Source: Tateyamaria omphalii (lineage in GTDB: Bacteria; Pseudomonadota; Alphaproteobacteria; Rhodobacterales; Rhodobacteraceae). Taken from it: 64,000 nucleotides of DNA. The position numbers were made by a program, and so were the translations under genes. The notes beneath the pieces were generated by a model. It had not been told where the DNA came from, searched no databases, and worked only from the letters and a program-made list of their open reading frames with translations. The DNA lies in the NCBI RefSeq assembly GCF_019802125.1, contig NZ_JAHVHT010000001.1, positions 1,302,001 through 1,366,000 on the forward strand, written 5' to 3'. Positions 18,501-27,493 of this stretch are shown here, piece after piece; the first letter of the stretch is position 1; the number at the start of each line of letters is the position of its first letter.

Positions 18501-18555
18501 TAAATCACTGTTTCAAAGTGATTTAACCCATCATTAACCGTTCACATCTGTGAAC
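18501..18555. promoter_or_regulatory. Palindromes and CtrA-like box between purS and purQ
   Basis: A 9-bp perfect inverted repeat TAAATCACT/AGTGATTTA at 18501-18525, a TTAA-N7-TTAA site at 18523-18537, and a 6-bp hairpin GTTCAC-atct-GTGAAC at 18540-18555, three bases beyond the purS stop. The last probably ends or processes the purC-purS message. The AT-rich repeat and TTAA site lie about 90-105 bases upstream of purQ and could be regulatory. Confidence 0.5.
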
Positions 18556-18558
18556 TTC

Positions 18559-18789
18559 TCACCCCATCTCCACCCGGTAGCTTTCAATCACGGTATTGGC
18601 CAACAGCTTCTCGCACATGGCGGTCACATCGTCCTCGCTGGTGCCGTCGGCCAGGTCCAGTTCAATGACCTTGCCCTGCCGCACCCCGTTGACCCCGTCA
18701 AAGCCCAGGGCTCCCAAAGCATGGCGCACCGCCTCGCCCTGCGGGTCCAGAACCCCGTTCTTGAGCATCACATGCACGGTCGCTTTCAT
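18559..18789 (-). CDS. purS: Phosphoribosylformylglycinamidine synthase subunit PurS
   Basis: A 76-residue protein of the PurS family, which bridges PurQ and PurL in the three-part FGAM synthase. It starts MKATVHVMLKNGVLDPQGEA and contains the family core GFDGVNGVRQGKVIELDL and the C-terminal NTVIESYRVEM. It lies 14 bases behind purC on the same strand, with purQ next. PurL is not in this window. Confidence 0.95.
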   Translation of the reverse strand: MKATVHVMLKNGVLDPQGEAVRHALGALGFDGVNGVRQGKVIELDLADGTSEDDVTAMCEKLLANTVIESYRVEMG

Positions 18790-18803
18790 CTCGGCTGGGT
18801 CCT

Positions 18804-19565
18804 TCAGTTGATCAGGGTCGGTTTGGTGATGGGGGCGGCATTCTTGGGCATCACGCCCAGGCGCCGGGCCACCTCTGTATAGGCGTCGGCCAGGTTGCCG
18901 AGGTCGCGGCGAAACACGTCCTTGTCGAGCTTCTGGCCCGTCTCGATGTCCCACAGGCGGCAGCTGTCGGGGCTGATCTCGTCAGCAATGATAAGGCGCA
19001 TGAAGTCGCCCTCGTAGATCCGCCCGATCTCGATCTTGAAGTCCACCAACCGGATACCAACGGCAAGCATGACGCCCGACAGGAAATCGTTGACCCGCAG
19101 CGCCAGCGACAGGATGTCGTCCATATCCTGCTGGCTGGCCCAGCCGAAAGCAGCGATATGCTCTTCGGTGACCAGCGGATCGCCCAGCTTGTCGTCCTTG
19201 TAGCAGTACTCGACGATGGGCCGGGGCAGTTGCGTGCCCTCTTCGATCCCCAACCGCTCGCTCATGGTGCCGGCTGCGTAGTTGCGCACGATCACTTCCA
19301 GCGGCACGATCTCGCAGGATCGCACCAGCTGCTCGCGCATGTTGAGGCGCTTGAGGAAGTGGGTCGGCACGCCGATCTGGCCAAGGCCGGTCATGAAGAA
19401 CTCGCTCAGGCGGTTGTTCAGCACGCCCTTGCCCTCGATCACGTCCTTTTTCTGGGCGTTGAAGGCGGTGGCATCATCTTTGAAATATTGGACAATCGTG
19501 CCGGGCTCGGGACCTTCGTAGAGAATCTTGGCCTTGCCCTCGTAGATCTTCTTGCGTCGCGCCAT
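18804..19565 (-). CDS. purC: SAICAR synthetase
   Basis: Phosphoribosylaminoimidazole-succinocarboxamide synthase, which joins CAIR and aspartate using ATP in purine synthesis. 253 residues, normal. Signatures: [16 protein letters not shown] with the ATP-binding region, [16 protein letters not shown], and [10 protein letters not shown] and [15 protein letters not shown] near the active site. First gene of the purC-purS-purQ group. It is divergent from the DUF1476 gene at 19715, with a 149-base intergenic region that should contain both promoters. Confidence 0.97.
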   Translation of the reverse strand: MARRKKIYEGKAKILYEGPEPGTIVQYFKDDATAFNAQKKDVIEGKGVLNNRLSEFFMTGLGQIGVPTHFLKRLNMREQLVRSCEIVPLEVIVRNYAAGTMSERLGIEEGTQLPRPIVEYCYKDDKLGDPLVTEEHIAAFGWASQQDMDDILSLALRVNDFLSGVMLAVGIRLVDFKIEIGRIYEGDFMRLIIADEISPDSCRLWDIETGQKLDKDVFRRDLGNLADAYTEVARRLGVMPKNAAPITKPTLIN

Positions 19566-19714
19566 GGGCGTCCTTTCGCATCTGCGGGCGGCTGAGTCTG
19601 CCCGCTGTTGCGCACCTCATAAGCAATAGACCCAATTGCCGCAAGCAATGGGGTTGCATGGGGCGCCCGTGCCTGCCTATCTGATAGGGAAACATTGCCA
19701 AAAAGGGGGGGCCG

Positions 19715-20032
19715 ATGAGCACCTTTGACGAACGCGAAAACGCCTTTGAAAACAAATTCGCTCACGATGCAGAGATGCAGTTCAAGGCCGAGGCCCGCCG
19801 CAACAAGCTCTTGGGCCTGTGGGCCGCAGACCTGCTGGGCAAGACCGGCGACGCGGCCGCCGACTATGCCCGCGAAGTGGTCAAATCGGATTTTGAGGAA
19901 GCGGGCGACGAGGATGTCTATCGCAAGGTGTCCGGCGATCTGGGTGCCAAATCCGATGAAGCGACAATTCGCGCAAAGATGACCGAACTGATGGCCGAAG
20001 CCAAGGCACAGCTGATGCAGGAAATTGATTGA
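19715..20032 (+). CDS. DUF1476 protein, zeta-type inhibitor of F1F0-ATP synthase
   Basis: A 105-residue protein of the DUF1476 family. In Paracoccus denitrificans the family member is the zeta subunit, which blocks the hydrolytic direction of the F1F0-ATPase with its N-terminal segment. The typical start MSTFDERENAFENKFAHDAE, then AEARRNKLLGLWAADLLGK, and the four-helix C-terminal part are all present. The ATG at 19715 follows a purine-rich stretch (aaaggggggg). A hairpin with TTTT at 20068-20099 probably ends the message. The family is certain; the inhibitory role is taken from the Paracoccus homologue and can vary between species. Confidence 0.88.
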   Translation: MSTFDERENAFENKFAHDAEMQFKAEARRNKLLGLWAADLLGKTGDAAADYAREVVKSDFEEAGDEDVYRKVSGDLGAKSDEATIRAKMTELMAEAKAQLMQEID

Positions 20033-20067
20033 TTTCAAAATTCTGACAGTTGAAGTTAATGTATTCT

Positions 20068-20099
20068 GGGCGCGCATCGTGCGGGATGGGCGCCCTTTT
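20068..20099 (+). terminator. Terminator-like hairpin after DUF1476 gene
   Basis: Inverted repeat GGGCGC/GCGCCC with a 16-base loop followed directly by TTTT, 36 bases after the DUF1476 stop codon. Confidence 0.55.
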
Positions 20100-20197
20100 G
20101 AATTGCATTGTCGGCACTTGCCAAAGCCCCATTAACAGTTGAGTTACCACTGCGCCCTAGCCGTTGGTTTGGGCGTTCGGGAAAAGGGGTCACGAGT

Positions 20198-22072
20198 ATG
20201 CACAGGTCACAGGCGGTGACCGTCGCGCGGGCGGCGGTGCGCATCAGCTTTCCCATCCTGATCCTGACCGGTTGCGCCATGCTTCTGGCCCGCCAGGTAC
20301 CTATAGAGGTGGTCGCGACCCTGCCCCGTCAGCTTGCGGATATCTCGGCGCTGCAATGGATCGCCGCCGCGGTGCTGACAGCGGGCAGTTTTTTCGCAGT
20401 TGCGCAATATGACGTGCAGGCCCACCGCACCCTGGGCACCGGCGTCTGCGCACGGCGCGGACGGATCACGGGGGCCGTGGGCATCGCGATCGGACAAACC
20501 GTCGGCTTTGGTCTGTTCTCCGGCGCGCTGGCGCGCTGGCGCATGTTGCCGGAGATGGGCGTTGGTCAGGCCCTGAAACTGTCGACATTCGTATCGCTGA
20601 CATTCGTGGTGGCCTGGGCCTGTGTCACTGGCGTGATCTGTGCGCTGTTGCCCGCGCCGCCATGGACCGTGGCGCTGTCGTTGGCCGCGTTGATCCTGCT
20701 GCCGCTGAGTGCGGCCCTGTTTTTCTGGTATCCGATGCTGCGCCTGGGCAAATTCGATATCCCGCTGCCCACCTTGCGCGTGTCTGGCGCGATCCTGCTG
20801 TGGGCGATGGTCGACATGGTGCTGGCGGCCGCGGCCCTTTGGGTTTTGCTGCCCGCAGGCACAATGGCGTTTTCGGCGCTCTTGCCGCTGTTCATGGTGG
20901 CCCTGGGGTGCGGGTTGATGTCGAACACGCCCGGCGGCGTGGGGCCGTTTGAACTGGTTCTGGTGTCCGCCCTGCCGCTCGGCGCGGAGGCAAGCGTGCT
21001 AGCGGCCATATTGGCCTTTCGCGTCGTGTACTACGCCGCGCCGGCCTGTATTGCGATGGGTGCGATGCTGCGCCCTCTGCCCGTTCCGGCGCCGCGCGCG
21101 GCCCTAGCATCCAACTGGAGCGAGATGCCGCGCAGCGAAGCACAGGCCCTGCGCCAAAACGGTGGACGGGTTGAGCACACCGCTGGCACCAAGGCGCCGA
21201 TCTGGCGCACCGCGCAGACAGAAACCATGTTCACGGATGCAAGGACCGCATCGCCCGGCACCTTGTCCGGCCTGAAGCAACTGGCAGGCGAAAACGGACG
21301 TGTGCCGCTGATCTACAAGTCCGGCGCGCGGCTGGCGCATGTGGCGCAGCAGGCCCGCTGGGCCGTTCTGCATATCGCCAATGATGCGGTCATCGACCTG
21401 GCCGATTATGACATCGACAGCCCGGCACGGCGACGTTTGCGCCGCAAGCTGCGCGCGGCGGACAAGGCTGGGATCACGCTCCGCTCTGGGGTGCTGCCGG
21501 ACGCGCGGGCGGCGGCACGCCTTGACATCGACTGGCAGGCGCGCTGCGGCAGGGCACGTGGTGGCAGCATGGGGCGATACTGCCCTGAATACGTTTCTGA
21601 ACAATGGGTTGTGAGCGCTTATTCAGGTAACGAACTGATCGCATTTGCCACCTTTCATCGCGGCGCAAGGGATTGGTGCTTGGACATCATGCGCCACGGT
21701 GCGGCGGCACCCGATGGCACCATGCACGCGCTGGTGCATCGCGCGCTGACAGAGGCGCAGGCGATCGGTGTCGTCCGTGTCAGCCTCGCCTCGGTCATAG
21801 CGTGCCCCGACCCGCACCGGGCGATTTGGCGTTGGGCGGCGGAACGTGCCGTGATCCAGGCGGGCGGGACCGGGCTGCGTCAGTTCAAATCTGCCTTCGC
21901 CCCGCGCTGGGTGCCGCGCTATGCAGCCGCGCCGACCTGGGCCGCGCTGGCCCTTGGACTGGCCGATGTCGCACGCACGATACGTGCGCCTGACCCGTTG
22001 CCCGCGGCCAATGCAAATCCTGCTCATCAAGAAGATGAGAATTATGAACTGGCTTCACGTTCAGTCGCATGA
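20198..22072 (+). CDS. mprF: MprF-like phosphatidylglycerol aminoacyltransferase/flippase
   Basis: A 624-residue bifunctional membrane protein. The N-terminal ~320 residues hold about eight membrane helices of the lysylphosphatidylglycerol synthase TM family with the conserved SNTPGGVGPFELVL motif. The C-terminal ~270 residues (from about 330) are a DUF2156 GNAT-fold synthase domain, which transfers an amino acid from aminoacyl-tRNA to phosphatidylglycerol. Such lipids reduce surface charge and protect against cationic peptides and acid. The amino acid (Lys, Ala or other) cannot be told. The start at 20198 (MHRSQAVTVARAAVR) has AGGGG upstream; the open frame begins 30 codons earlier without a good site. 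The C-terminal tail after residue 600 looks disordered. Confidence 0.85.
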   Translation: MHRSQAVTVARAAVRISFPILILTGCAMLLARQVPIEVVATLPRQLADISALQWIAAAVLTAGSFFAVAQYDVQAHRTLGTGVCARRGRITGAVGIAIGQTVGFGLFSGALARWRMLPEMGVGQALKLSTFVSLTFVVAWACVTGVICALLPAPPWTVALSLAALILLPLSAALFFWYPMLRLGKFDIPLPTLRVSGAILLWAMVDMVLAAAALWVLLPAGTMAFSALLPLFMVALGCGLMSNTPGGVGPFELVLVSALPLGAEASVLAAILAFRVVYYAAPACIAMGAMLRPLPVPAPRAALASNWSEMPRSEAQALRQNGGRVEHTAGTKAPIWRTAQTETMFTDARTASPGTLSGLKQLAGENGRVPLIYKSGARLAHVAQQARWAVLHIANDAVIDLADYDIDSPARRRLRRKLRAADKAGITLRSGVLPDARAAARLDIDWQARCGRARGGSMGRYCPEYVSEQWVVSAYSGNELIAFATFHRGARDWCLDIMRHGAAAPDGTMHALVHRALTEAQAIGVVRVSLASVIACPDPHRAIWRWAAERAVIQAGGTGLRQFKSAFAPRWVPRYAAAPTWAALALGLADVARTIRAPDPLPAANANPAHQEDENYELASRSVA

Positions 22073-22111
22073 CACATGACGGCATTCCCCGCGCGCGAGA
22101 GGTGATGCCCG

Positions 22112-23134
22112 ATGTCCAATTCCGATCCGTTGACCGACCTGCTGACCGAGAAAGGCACGTTGCTGGCTGACGGTGCCACTGGCACGAACCTGTTTGCCAT
22201 GGGCCTGATGTCGGGCGATGCGCCGGAGCTGTGGAACGAGGAGGAGCCTGCGAAGGTCCGCGCCCTGTATCGGGGCGCTGTTGACGCAGGCAGCGATGTG
22301 TTTCTGACCAACTCCTTTGGCGCGAATGCATCGCGGTTGAAGCTGCATGATGCGGGCCACCGCGCCTTTGAGCTCAGCAAGATCGCGGCCGAGATCGGCC
22401 GGGAGGTGGCCGATGCGGCGGGCCGGACGGTGTTGGTGGCGGGATCCGTTGGCCCGACGGGGGAGATCATGGAACCGGTCGGCAGTCTGACCCACGCCGA
22501 CGCCGTCGAGATGTTTCACGAGACCGCCGCCGGTTTGAAGGCGGGTGGTGCGGATATCGGCTGGCTCGAGACGATCTCGGCCCCCGAGGAGTACACCGCC
22601 GCTGCCGAAGGGTTTGCGCTGGCCGGGTTGCCCTGGGTTGGCACCATGAGTTTCGACACCGCCGGTCGCACCATGATGGGTGTGACAAGCACAGACATGG
22701 TGTCTCTGGTCGCGGGTCTGGAGTTTCCCCCTGTTGCCTTTGGTGCCAATTGCGGGACGGGCGCGTCGGATTTGCTGCGCACGGTTCTGGGTTTTGCGGC
22801 GACGGGTACCGAACTGCCCATCGTGGCCAAGGGCAATGCGGGCATTCCCAAGTATCACGACGGGCATATTCACTATGACGGCACGCCGGAATTGATGGCC
22901 GATTATGCCGAGATGGCCCGCAATTGCGGGGCCAGGATCATCGGCGGCTGTTGCGGCACGACCCCTGCGCATCTCGAGACGATGCGCGCCGCACTAGATG
23001 AGCGGCCCGTGGGCCTTGCCCCGACGCTCGATCAGATCGTGGCAGCCCTGGGTGCGTTTTCTTCCGAAACCGATGGCACCGGCGATGACGGCGGGCGGCC
23101 CGTGCGCAAGCGCCGTGGTCGCCGTGCGGCCTAG
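22112..23134 (+). CDS. bmt: Homocysteine S-methyltransferase module (betaine-homocysteine methyltransferase family / split MetH)
   Basis: Zinc-dependent homocysteine methyltransferase of 340 residues, equal to the N-terminal module of MetH standing alone. Motifs: LADGATGTNLF at the N-terminus, and zinc ligands in GANCGTGAS and RIIGGCCGTTPAH. The free-standing corrinoid protein at 24415 is the natural methyl carrier for it. Roseobacters are known to divide methionine synthase into separate homocysteine, corrinoid and pterin modules; databases often label this part betaine-homocysteine methyltransferase. A Gly-rich, basic tail (VRKRRGRRAA) follows the domain. The stop overlaps by 4 bases with the convergent radical SAM gene. 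Confidence 0.88.
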   Translation: MSNSDPLTDLLTEKGTLLADGATGTNLFAMGLMSGDAPELWNEEEPAKVRALYRGAVDAGSDVFLTNSFGANASRLKLHDAGHRAFELSKIAAEIGREVADAAGRTVLVAGSVGPTGEIMEPVGSLTHADAVEMFHETAAGLKAGGADIGWLETISAPEEYTAAAEGFALAGLPWVGTMSFDTAGRTMMGVTSTDMVSLVAGLEFPPVAFGANCGTGASDLLRTVLGFAATGTELPIVAKGNAGIPKYHDGHIHYDGTPELMADYAEMARNCGARIIGGCCGTTPAHLETMRAALDERPVGLAPTLDQIVAALGAFSSETDGTGDDGGRPVRKRRGRRAA

Positions 23135-24207
23135 AACAGGCTGAGTTGGGCGCTGTCCTTGCGCGGGGGCCGGAAGAGGTCCGTGCGCATGGGCGGTGCG
23201 GTTTCCCTTAACCCGAGGCGTTTGAGCGCGATCTTGAACCGATGTTGCACCAGTTCGGCATAGGCCCCTTCCCCCCGCATGCGGTGGCCCCAGCGCGCGT
23301 CGTAGTCGCGCCCGCCATGCATGTCGCGCAGCTTGGACATGATGCGGCCCGCGCGGTCGGGATAGTGCACGGCGAGCCATTCCTGCCAGAGCGGAGAGAC
23401 CTCGCGCGGGAGGCGCAGCATGATCCAGCTGGCCGTGTCGGCGCCTGCATCGCGGCCGGCTTCGAGGATCGTTTCGAGTTCGGGATCGGTCAGCGCCGGC
23501 ACCATGGGCGAGGCCATGACGCGCACGGGAATACCCGCCTGCGTCAGCCTGCGGATGGTTGCAAGCCGCCTTTCGGGCGTGGGCGCACGCGGCTCCATCT
23601 GGCGGGAAAGTTTCGGATCGAGCGTGGTGACCGAGATCCCCACGCGCGTCAGACCGCGTTGTGCCATACGGGCCAGGATGTCGATATCCCGCTCGATCAG
23701 CGTGCCTTTGGTGACAATGGCAACGGGATGGTGGCATTCCTCCAACACCTCGAGACAGGCGCGCATGATGCCGTGATCGCGGTCGATAGGCTGGTACGGG
23801 TCGGTGTTCGTGCCGATGGCGAGGGTCGCCACGCGGTAGCTCTTGCGCGCCAACTCGGCTTGCAAGACCTCCGGCGCGTCGGGGCGCGCCACCAGCTTCG
23901 TCTCGAAATCCAGTCCCGGCGACAGGCCCAGATAGGCGTGGCTGGGCCGCGCAAAGCAATAAACACAGCCGTGCTCACAGCCACGATAGGGATTGATCGA
24001 CCGATCAAAAGGCAGATCGGGCGAGCGGTTGTAGCTGATGATCGACCGCGGCCGTTCGATGCTGACCTCGGTGCGCAGCGTTGGCAAATCCTCGTCAATG
24101 TCCCAGCCGTCGGCCTCCGCGTGACGGGTGACACTGTCGTAACGGCTGACTGTGTTGCTCACCGCACCGCGTGCCTTGGGTGTCCGGGTCTGAAGGTCGG
24201 GTTTCAT
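23131..24207 (-). CDS. PA0069-type radical SAM protein (SPL-like)
   Basis: Radical SAM enzyme of 358 residues. The iron-sulfur motif is INPYRGCEHGCVYCFARPSH (Cys-x3-Cys-x2-Cys) near residue 76, followed by a TIM-barrel core (IGTNTDPYQPIDRDHGIM, VAIVTKGTLIERD, VGISVTTLD). The family is related to spore photoproduct lyase-like repair enzymes but its substrate is unknown. A LexA box (GAAC-N7-GAAC) lies 13 bases upstream of the ATG at 24207, so SOS control is likely and supports a DNA-damage role. Its 3' end overlaps the stop of the converging methyltransferase gene. Confidence 0.88.
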   Translation of the reverse strand: MKPDLQTRTPKARGAVSNTVSRYDSVTRHAEADGWDIDEDLPTLRTEVSIERPRSIISYNRSPDLPFDRSINPYRGCEHGCVYCFARPSHAYLGLSPGLDFETKLVARPDAPEVLQAELARKSYRVATLAIGTNTDPYQPIDRDHGIMRACLEVLEECHHPVAIVTKGTLIERDIDILARMAQRGLTRVGISVTTLDPKLSRQMEPRAPTPERRLATIRRLTQAGIPVRVMASPMVPALTDPELETILEAGRDAGADTASWIMLRLPREVSPLWQEWLAVHYPDRAGRIMSKLRDMHGGRDYDARWGHRMRGEGAYAELVQHRFKIALKRLGLRETAPPMRTDLFRPPRKDSAQLSLF

Positions 24208-24219
24208 CACCCGAATATA

Positions 24220-24234
24220 GAACACAACAAGAAC
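24220..24234 (-). promoter_or_regulatory. LexA (SOS) box
   Basis: GAAC-ACAACAA-GAAC on the plus strand, read as GTTC-N7-GTTC on the minus strand, the direct-repeat LexA operator of alphaproteobacteria. It lies 13 bases upstream of the radical SAM start codon and within the divergent region shared with the corrinoid protein gene. Confidence 0.7.
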
Positions 24235-24414
24235 ATTTGCCAGTGCCATGCCGCGCCCACCCGTCAAAGCGCATACAATCGCACACAAAAACCACTGCCC
24301 CGCGTCGCACCAGAAGCGGGCCATGTCGCAATTCGGACAGTCCGCCTGCGACATTCTGAACGATACATTGGAAAATAGGCACCGGGTCCGGCACCCACGC
24401 ATGAGGATTGCACC

Positions 24415-25116
<702 letters not shown>

Positions 25117-25144
25117 CCCTGTCGCCCCCCTGACGGAGGACGAC

Positions 25145-25690
25145 ATGCTGCTTAAAACGCCCGGCTGCGATTTCGGCGATCCTGCCCCGGACTTCAATCT
25201 GCCCGATGCTCACGGGCAGATGCACAGTCTGACCGATGTATCAGGGAAACACGGGGTTCTCGTCGCATTTATCTGTAACCACTGTCCGTACGTCGTGGCC
25301 CTGGCCGACCGGCTGGCATCGGACGCCAGGACCCTGCAGGCGGAAGGCATCGGCGTCGTCGCCATCAATGCCAACGACTACACCGCCTACCCTGCGGATG
25401 CGCCGGACAAAATGCCCGACTTTGCCGAAAAACACGGGTTCGGCTTTCCCTACCTGATCGACGAGGACCAGTCGGTCGCACGCGCCTATGGGGCCGTGTG
25501 CACACCGGATTTCTTCGGGTTCAGCGCGGACGGCCTGCTGCAATACCGCGGACGGCTGGACGACGCACGCATGGGCAATGCCAGTGACCGCACACCGGAA
25601 CTGGTGAATGCGATGCGCAAGATCGCCGAAACGGGCGTCGGCCCGCGCGACCAGACGCCCAGCATGGGCTGTTCGATCAAATGGCGCTGA
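25145..25690 (+). CDS. Thioredoxin-like/AhpC-TSA family protein
   Basis: A 181-residue cytoplasmic protein with a thioredoxin fold of the redoxin type. It opens GCDFGDPAPDFNLPDAHG and carries CNHCPYVVALADRL with a Cys-x2-Cys pair near residue 48. This subgroup, common next to metabolic operons, is expected to be a thiol reductase or peroxiredoxin-like protein; no peroxidase assay can be inferred. It starts 28 bases after the corrinoid gene and overlaps the DUF1638 gene by 10 bases. A role in keeping the cobalamin or zinc-thiolate system reduced is a guess from position. Confidence 0.8.
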   Translation: MLLKTPGCDFGDPAPDFNLPDAHGQMHSLTDVSGKHGVLVAFICNHCPYVVALADRLASDARTLQAEGIGVVAINANDYTAYPADAPDKMPDFAEKHGFGFPYLIDEDQSVARAYGAVCTPDFFGFSADGLLQYRGRLDDARMGNASDRTPELVNAMRKIAETGVGPRDQTPSMGCSIKWR

Positions 25691-26313
25691 GCGACGCGGC
25701 TCTGACCGAAGACGGGCTTGCCGCCAAAGGCACGGGGCGCATCCTGCTGATTGCCTGCGGGGCCCTGGCGCGCGAAATCCTGGACCTCAAGGCCATGAAT
25801 GGCTGGGACCACATGGATCTGACCTGCCTGCCCGCCAAATACCACCTCTACCCCGACAAGATCACGCAAGCCGTGCGCGACAGTGTAGCGAAACACCGCG
25901 ACGCCTATGACACGATCTTTGTCGTCTATGCCGATTGCGGTACTGGGGGCCTGCTGCAGGCAGCCTGCGCAGAGATGGGCGTCGAAATGATCGCAGGCCC
26001 GCATTGCTACAGCTTTTTCGAAGGAAATGAACGCTTTGCCGCGCAAAGTGAAAGTGAAATCACCACCTTCTACCTGACCGATTTTCTCGTCCGCCAGTTC
26101 GAGGCGTTCATCATCAAACCCATGGGCCTCGACCGCCACCCAGAGCTGCGGGACATGTATTTCGGCAATTACGAAAAACTTGTCTATCAGGCCCAGACAG
26201 ACGATCCGGCCCTCACGGAAAAGGCTCGCACTGCCGCAGACACGCTCGGCCTCACATTCGAACGCCGCTTCACAGGCTACGGCGACCTGCAAAAGACACT
26301 GAGCGCGCTCTAG
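25681..26313 (+). CDS. DUF1638 domain protein
   Basis: A 210-residue protein of unknown function, DUF1638 family. Conserved-looking Cys and His residues are in LLIACGALAREILDL, VVYADCGTGGLL and IAGPHCYSFFEG, which may bind a metal. The ATG at 25681 lies inside the last codons of the thioredoxin-like gene (10-base overlap), so translation is coupled. In this family I associate such genes with corrinoid methyltransferase loci, and here it is in a string with the corrinoid protein, so a role in methyl transfer or cobalamin reactivation is plausible. That is inference. Confidence 0.78.
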   Translation: MALSDAALTEDGLAAKGTGRILLIACGALAREILDLKAMNGWDHMDLTCLPAKYHLYPDKITQAVRDSVAKHRDAYDTIFVVYADCGTGGLLQAACAEMGVEMIAGPHCYSFFEGNERFAAQSESEITTFYLTDFLVRQFEAFIIKPMGLDRHPELRDMYFGNYEKLVYQAQTDDPALTEKARTAADTLGLTFERRFTGYGDLQKTLSAL

Positions 26314-26319
26314 TCCTTC

Positions 26320-26377
26320 TTCTGACTGAAAATACCATCGGGGGAGATCGAGGGGGCAGACAGCCCCCTCGTCAGAA
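26320..26377. terminator. Nested inverted repeat between DUF1638 and sufE
   Basis: An inner 9-bp perfect stem CGAGGGGGC-agaca-GCCCCCTCG (26349-26371) enclosed by an outer TTCTGA/TCAGAA repeat (26320-26325 with 26372-26377), followed by AAAA on the plus strand. It sits between two convergent genes and probably ends both transcripts. Confidence 0.6.
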
Positions 26378-26409
26378 AAAATGAATCGTGTCGCGCAGCG
26401 GCCTTTGGA

Positions 26410-26814
26410 TCAGGCAGCGGCCACGGACTGGATCCGCTCAATCATCGCGCGCAACCCATTTGAGCGCTGCGCCGACAGGTGGTCATTCAACCCCAAACGC
26501 GCCATCTCGGCCCGTGCATCCACGGCCTGCACTTCGGCGAGCGTCAGACCGTTATACAGCCGACGCAGGACTGCAATCAGCCCCTTCACGATCATCGCAT
26601 CGCTCTCGCCATCGAAGCGGAACACGCCATCCTCGACCTGCGGGTGCAACCAGACCTGGCTTGCGCAGCCGTCAACCTTTGTCGCCGGCACTTTCAGGGC
26701 ATCAGGCAGTGGCTCCATCGCCTTGCCCTGCTCGATGACATAGCGATAGCGGTCTTCCCAGTCCTCAAGGAACTCGAAATCCTCGACAATCTCTTCGAAA
26801 CTCGGCGTTGCCAT
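26410..26814 (-). CDS. sufE: SufE family cysteine desulfurase activator
   Basis: SufE accepts persulfide sulfur from the SufS cysteine desulfurase for iron-sulfur cluster assembly in the cytoplasm. 134 residues, normal. The sulfur-accepting Cys is in VDGCASQVWL near residue 50, with the preceding RYRYVIEQGKAMEPLP and following GLIAVLRRLYNGLT segments as in the family. Single gene, convergent with DUF1638 and divergent from the lipoprotein gene at 26951. Suf operon genes are not in the window. Confidence 0.92.
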   Translation of the reverse strand: MATPSFEEIVEDFEFLEDWEDRYRYVIEQGKAMEPLPDALKVPATKVDGCASQVWLHPQVEDGVFRFDGESDAMIVKGLIAVLRRLYNGLTLAEVQAVDARAEMARLGLNDHLSAQRSNGLRAMIERIQSVAAA

Positions 26815-26950
26815 CGGTTGCCCCCCGGGTGTGATCGTGTTTCTTGTGACGTATGCGCCCCCGTCCCAAAGGTCCAGAGCGGCAAAGGATGCTTTTCAAC
26901 GGGCGCGGCTTCCGTTACCAACTTGCCAAAAGCAAAGACGCGAGCGGACG

Positions 26951-27484
26951 ATGCCCAAGATCCTTCCAGCCCTTCTGGTGGCCACCCTGACACTGTCGGC
27001 CTGCGGCGCGGTGCGCGACAGCCGGGTGAACCCGTTCAACTGGTTCGGGGGCAGCCGGTCCGAGCCGGTGCAGCCCGATCCGCGCGCGGCGACCAACCCG
27101 CTCATTCCAGAGACAACCCGTGCCGGCCTGTTTTCCAACCTGCGCGAACAGTCGCAGGTCTACGTGGGCACCCCCATCGACCAAGTGACCGATCTGGTGA
27201 TCGAGCGTGTGCCTGGCGGTGCGATCGTGCGGGCGACGGGCATCGTGGACGAAGATCGTGCCTATGACGTGCGCCTGACCACCGAGAGCGACGAGAATGT
27301 GCCCGTCGATGGCGTTCTGACCTACCAGATGCGCGCCGTCCACACCGACCGCCCGACGCGCACGCTCAGCCAGCGGGTGCGCACCGTCACCGCAGCCCGC
27401 CGCCTGACGGATCAGGAACTGGCCGAGATCCGGGTGATCCGGGTCGAGGGTCGTCGCAACGCGCAGACCACGACCCGTCGTTAA
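26951..27484 (+). CDS. Putative lipoprotein
   Basis: A 177-residue predicted lipoprotein. The signal peptide MPKILPALLVATLTLSACG ends in the lipobox LSAC with the Cys at residue 19. The mature chain opens with a Pro/Asn/Arg-rich segment (NPFNWFGGSRSEP), then a folded domain of about 110 residues with VIERVPGGAIVRATG and LTYQMRAVHTDRPTRTLSQR. It is similar in style to small alphaproteobacterial envelope lipoproteins, but no function is known to me. The ATG at 26951 is chosen because it places the signal at the N-terminus; the frame runs 40 codons further up. It converges with rnd, 9 bases away. Confidence 0.75.
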   Translation: MPKILPALLVATLTLSACGAVRDSRVNPFNWFGGSRSEPVQPDPRAATNPLIPETTRAGLFSNLREQSQVYVGTPIDQVTDLVIERVPGGAIVRATGIVDEDRAYDVRLTTESDENVPVDGVLTYQMRAVHTDRPTRTLSQRVRTVTAARRLTDQELAEIRVIRVEGRRNAQTTTRR

Positions 27485-27493
27485 AGCCGGCTG

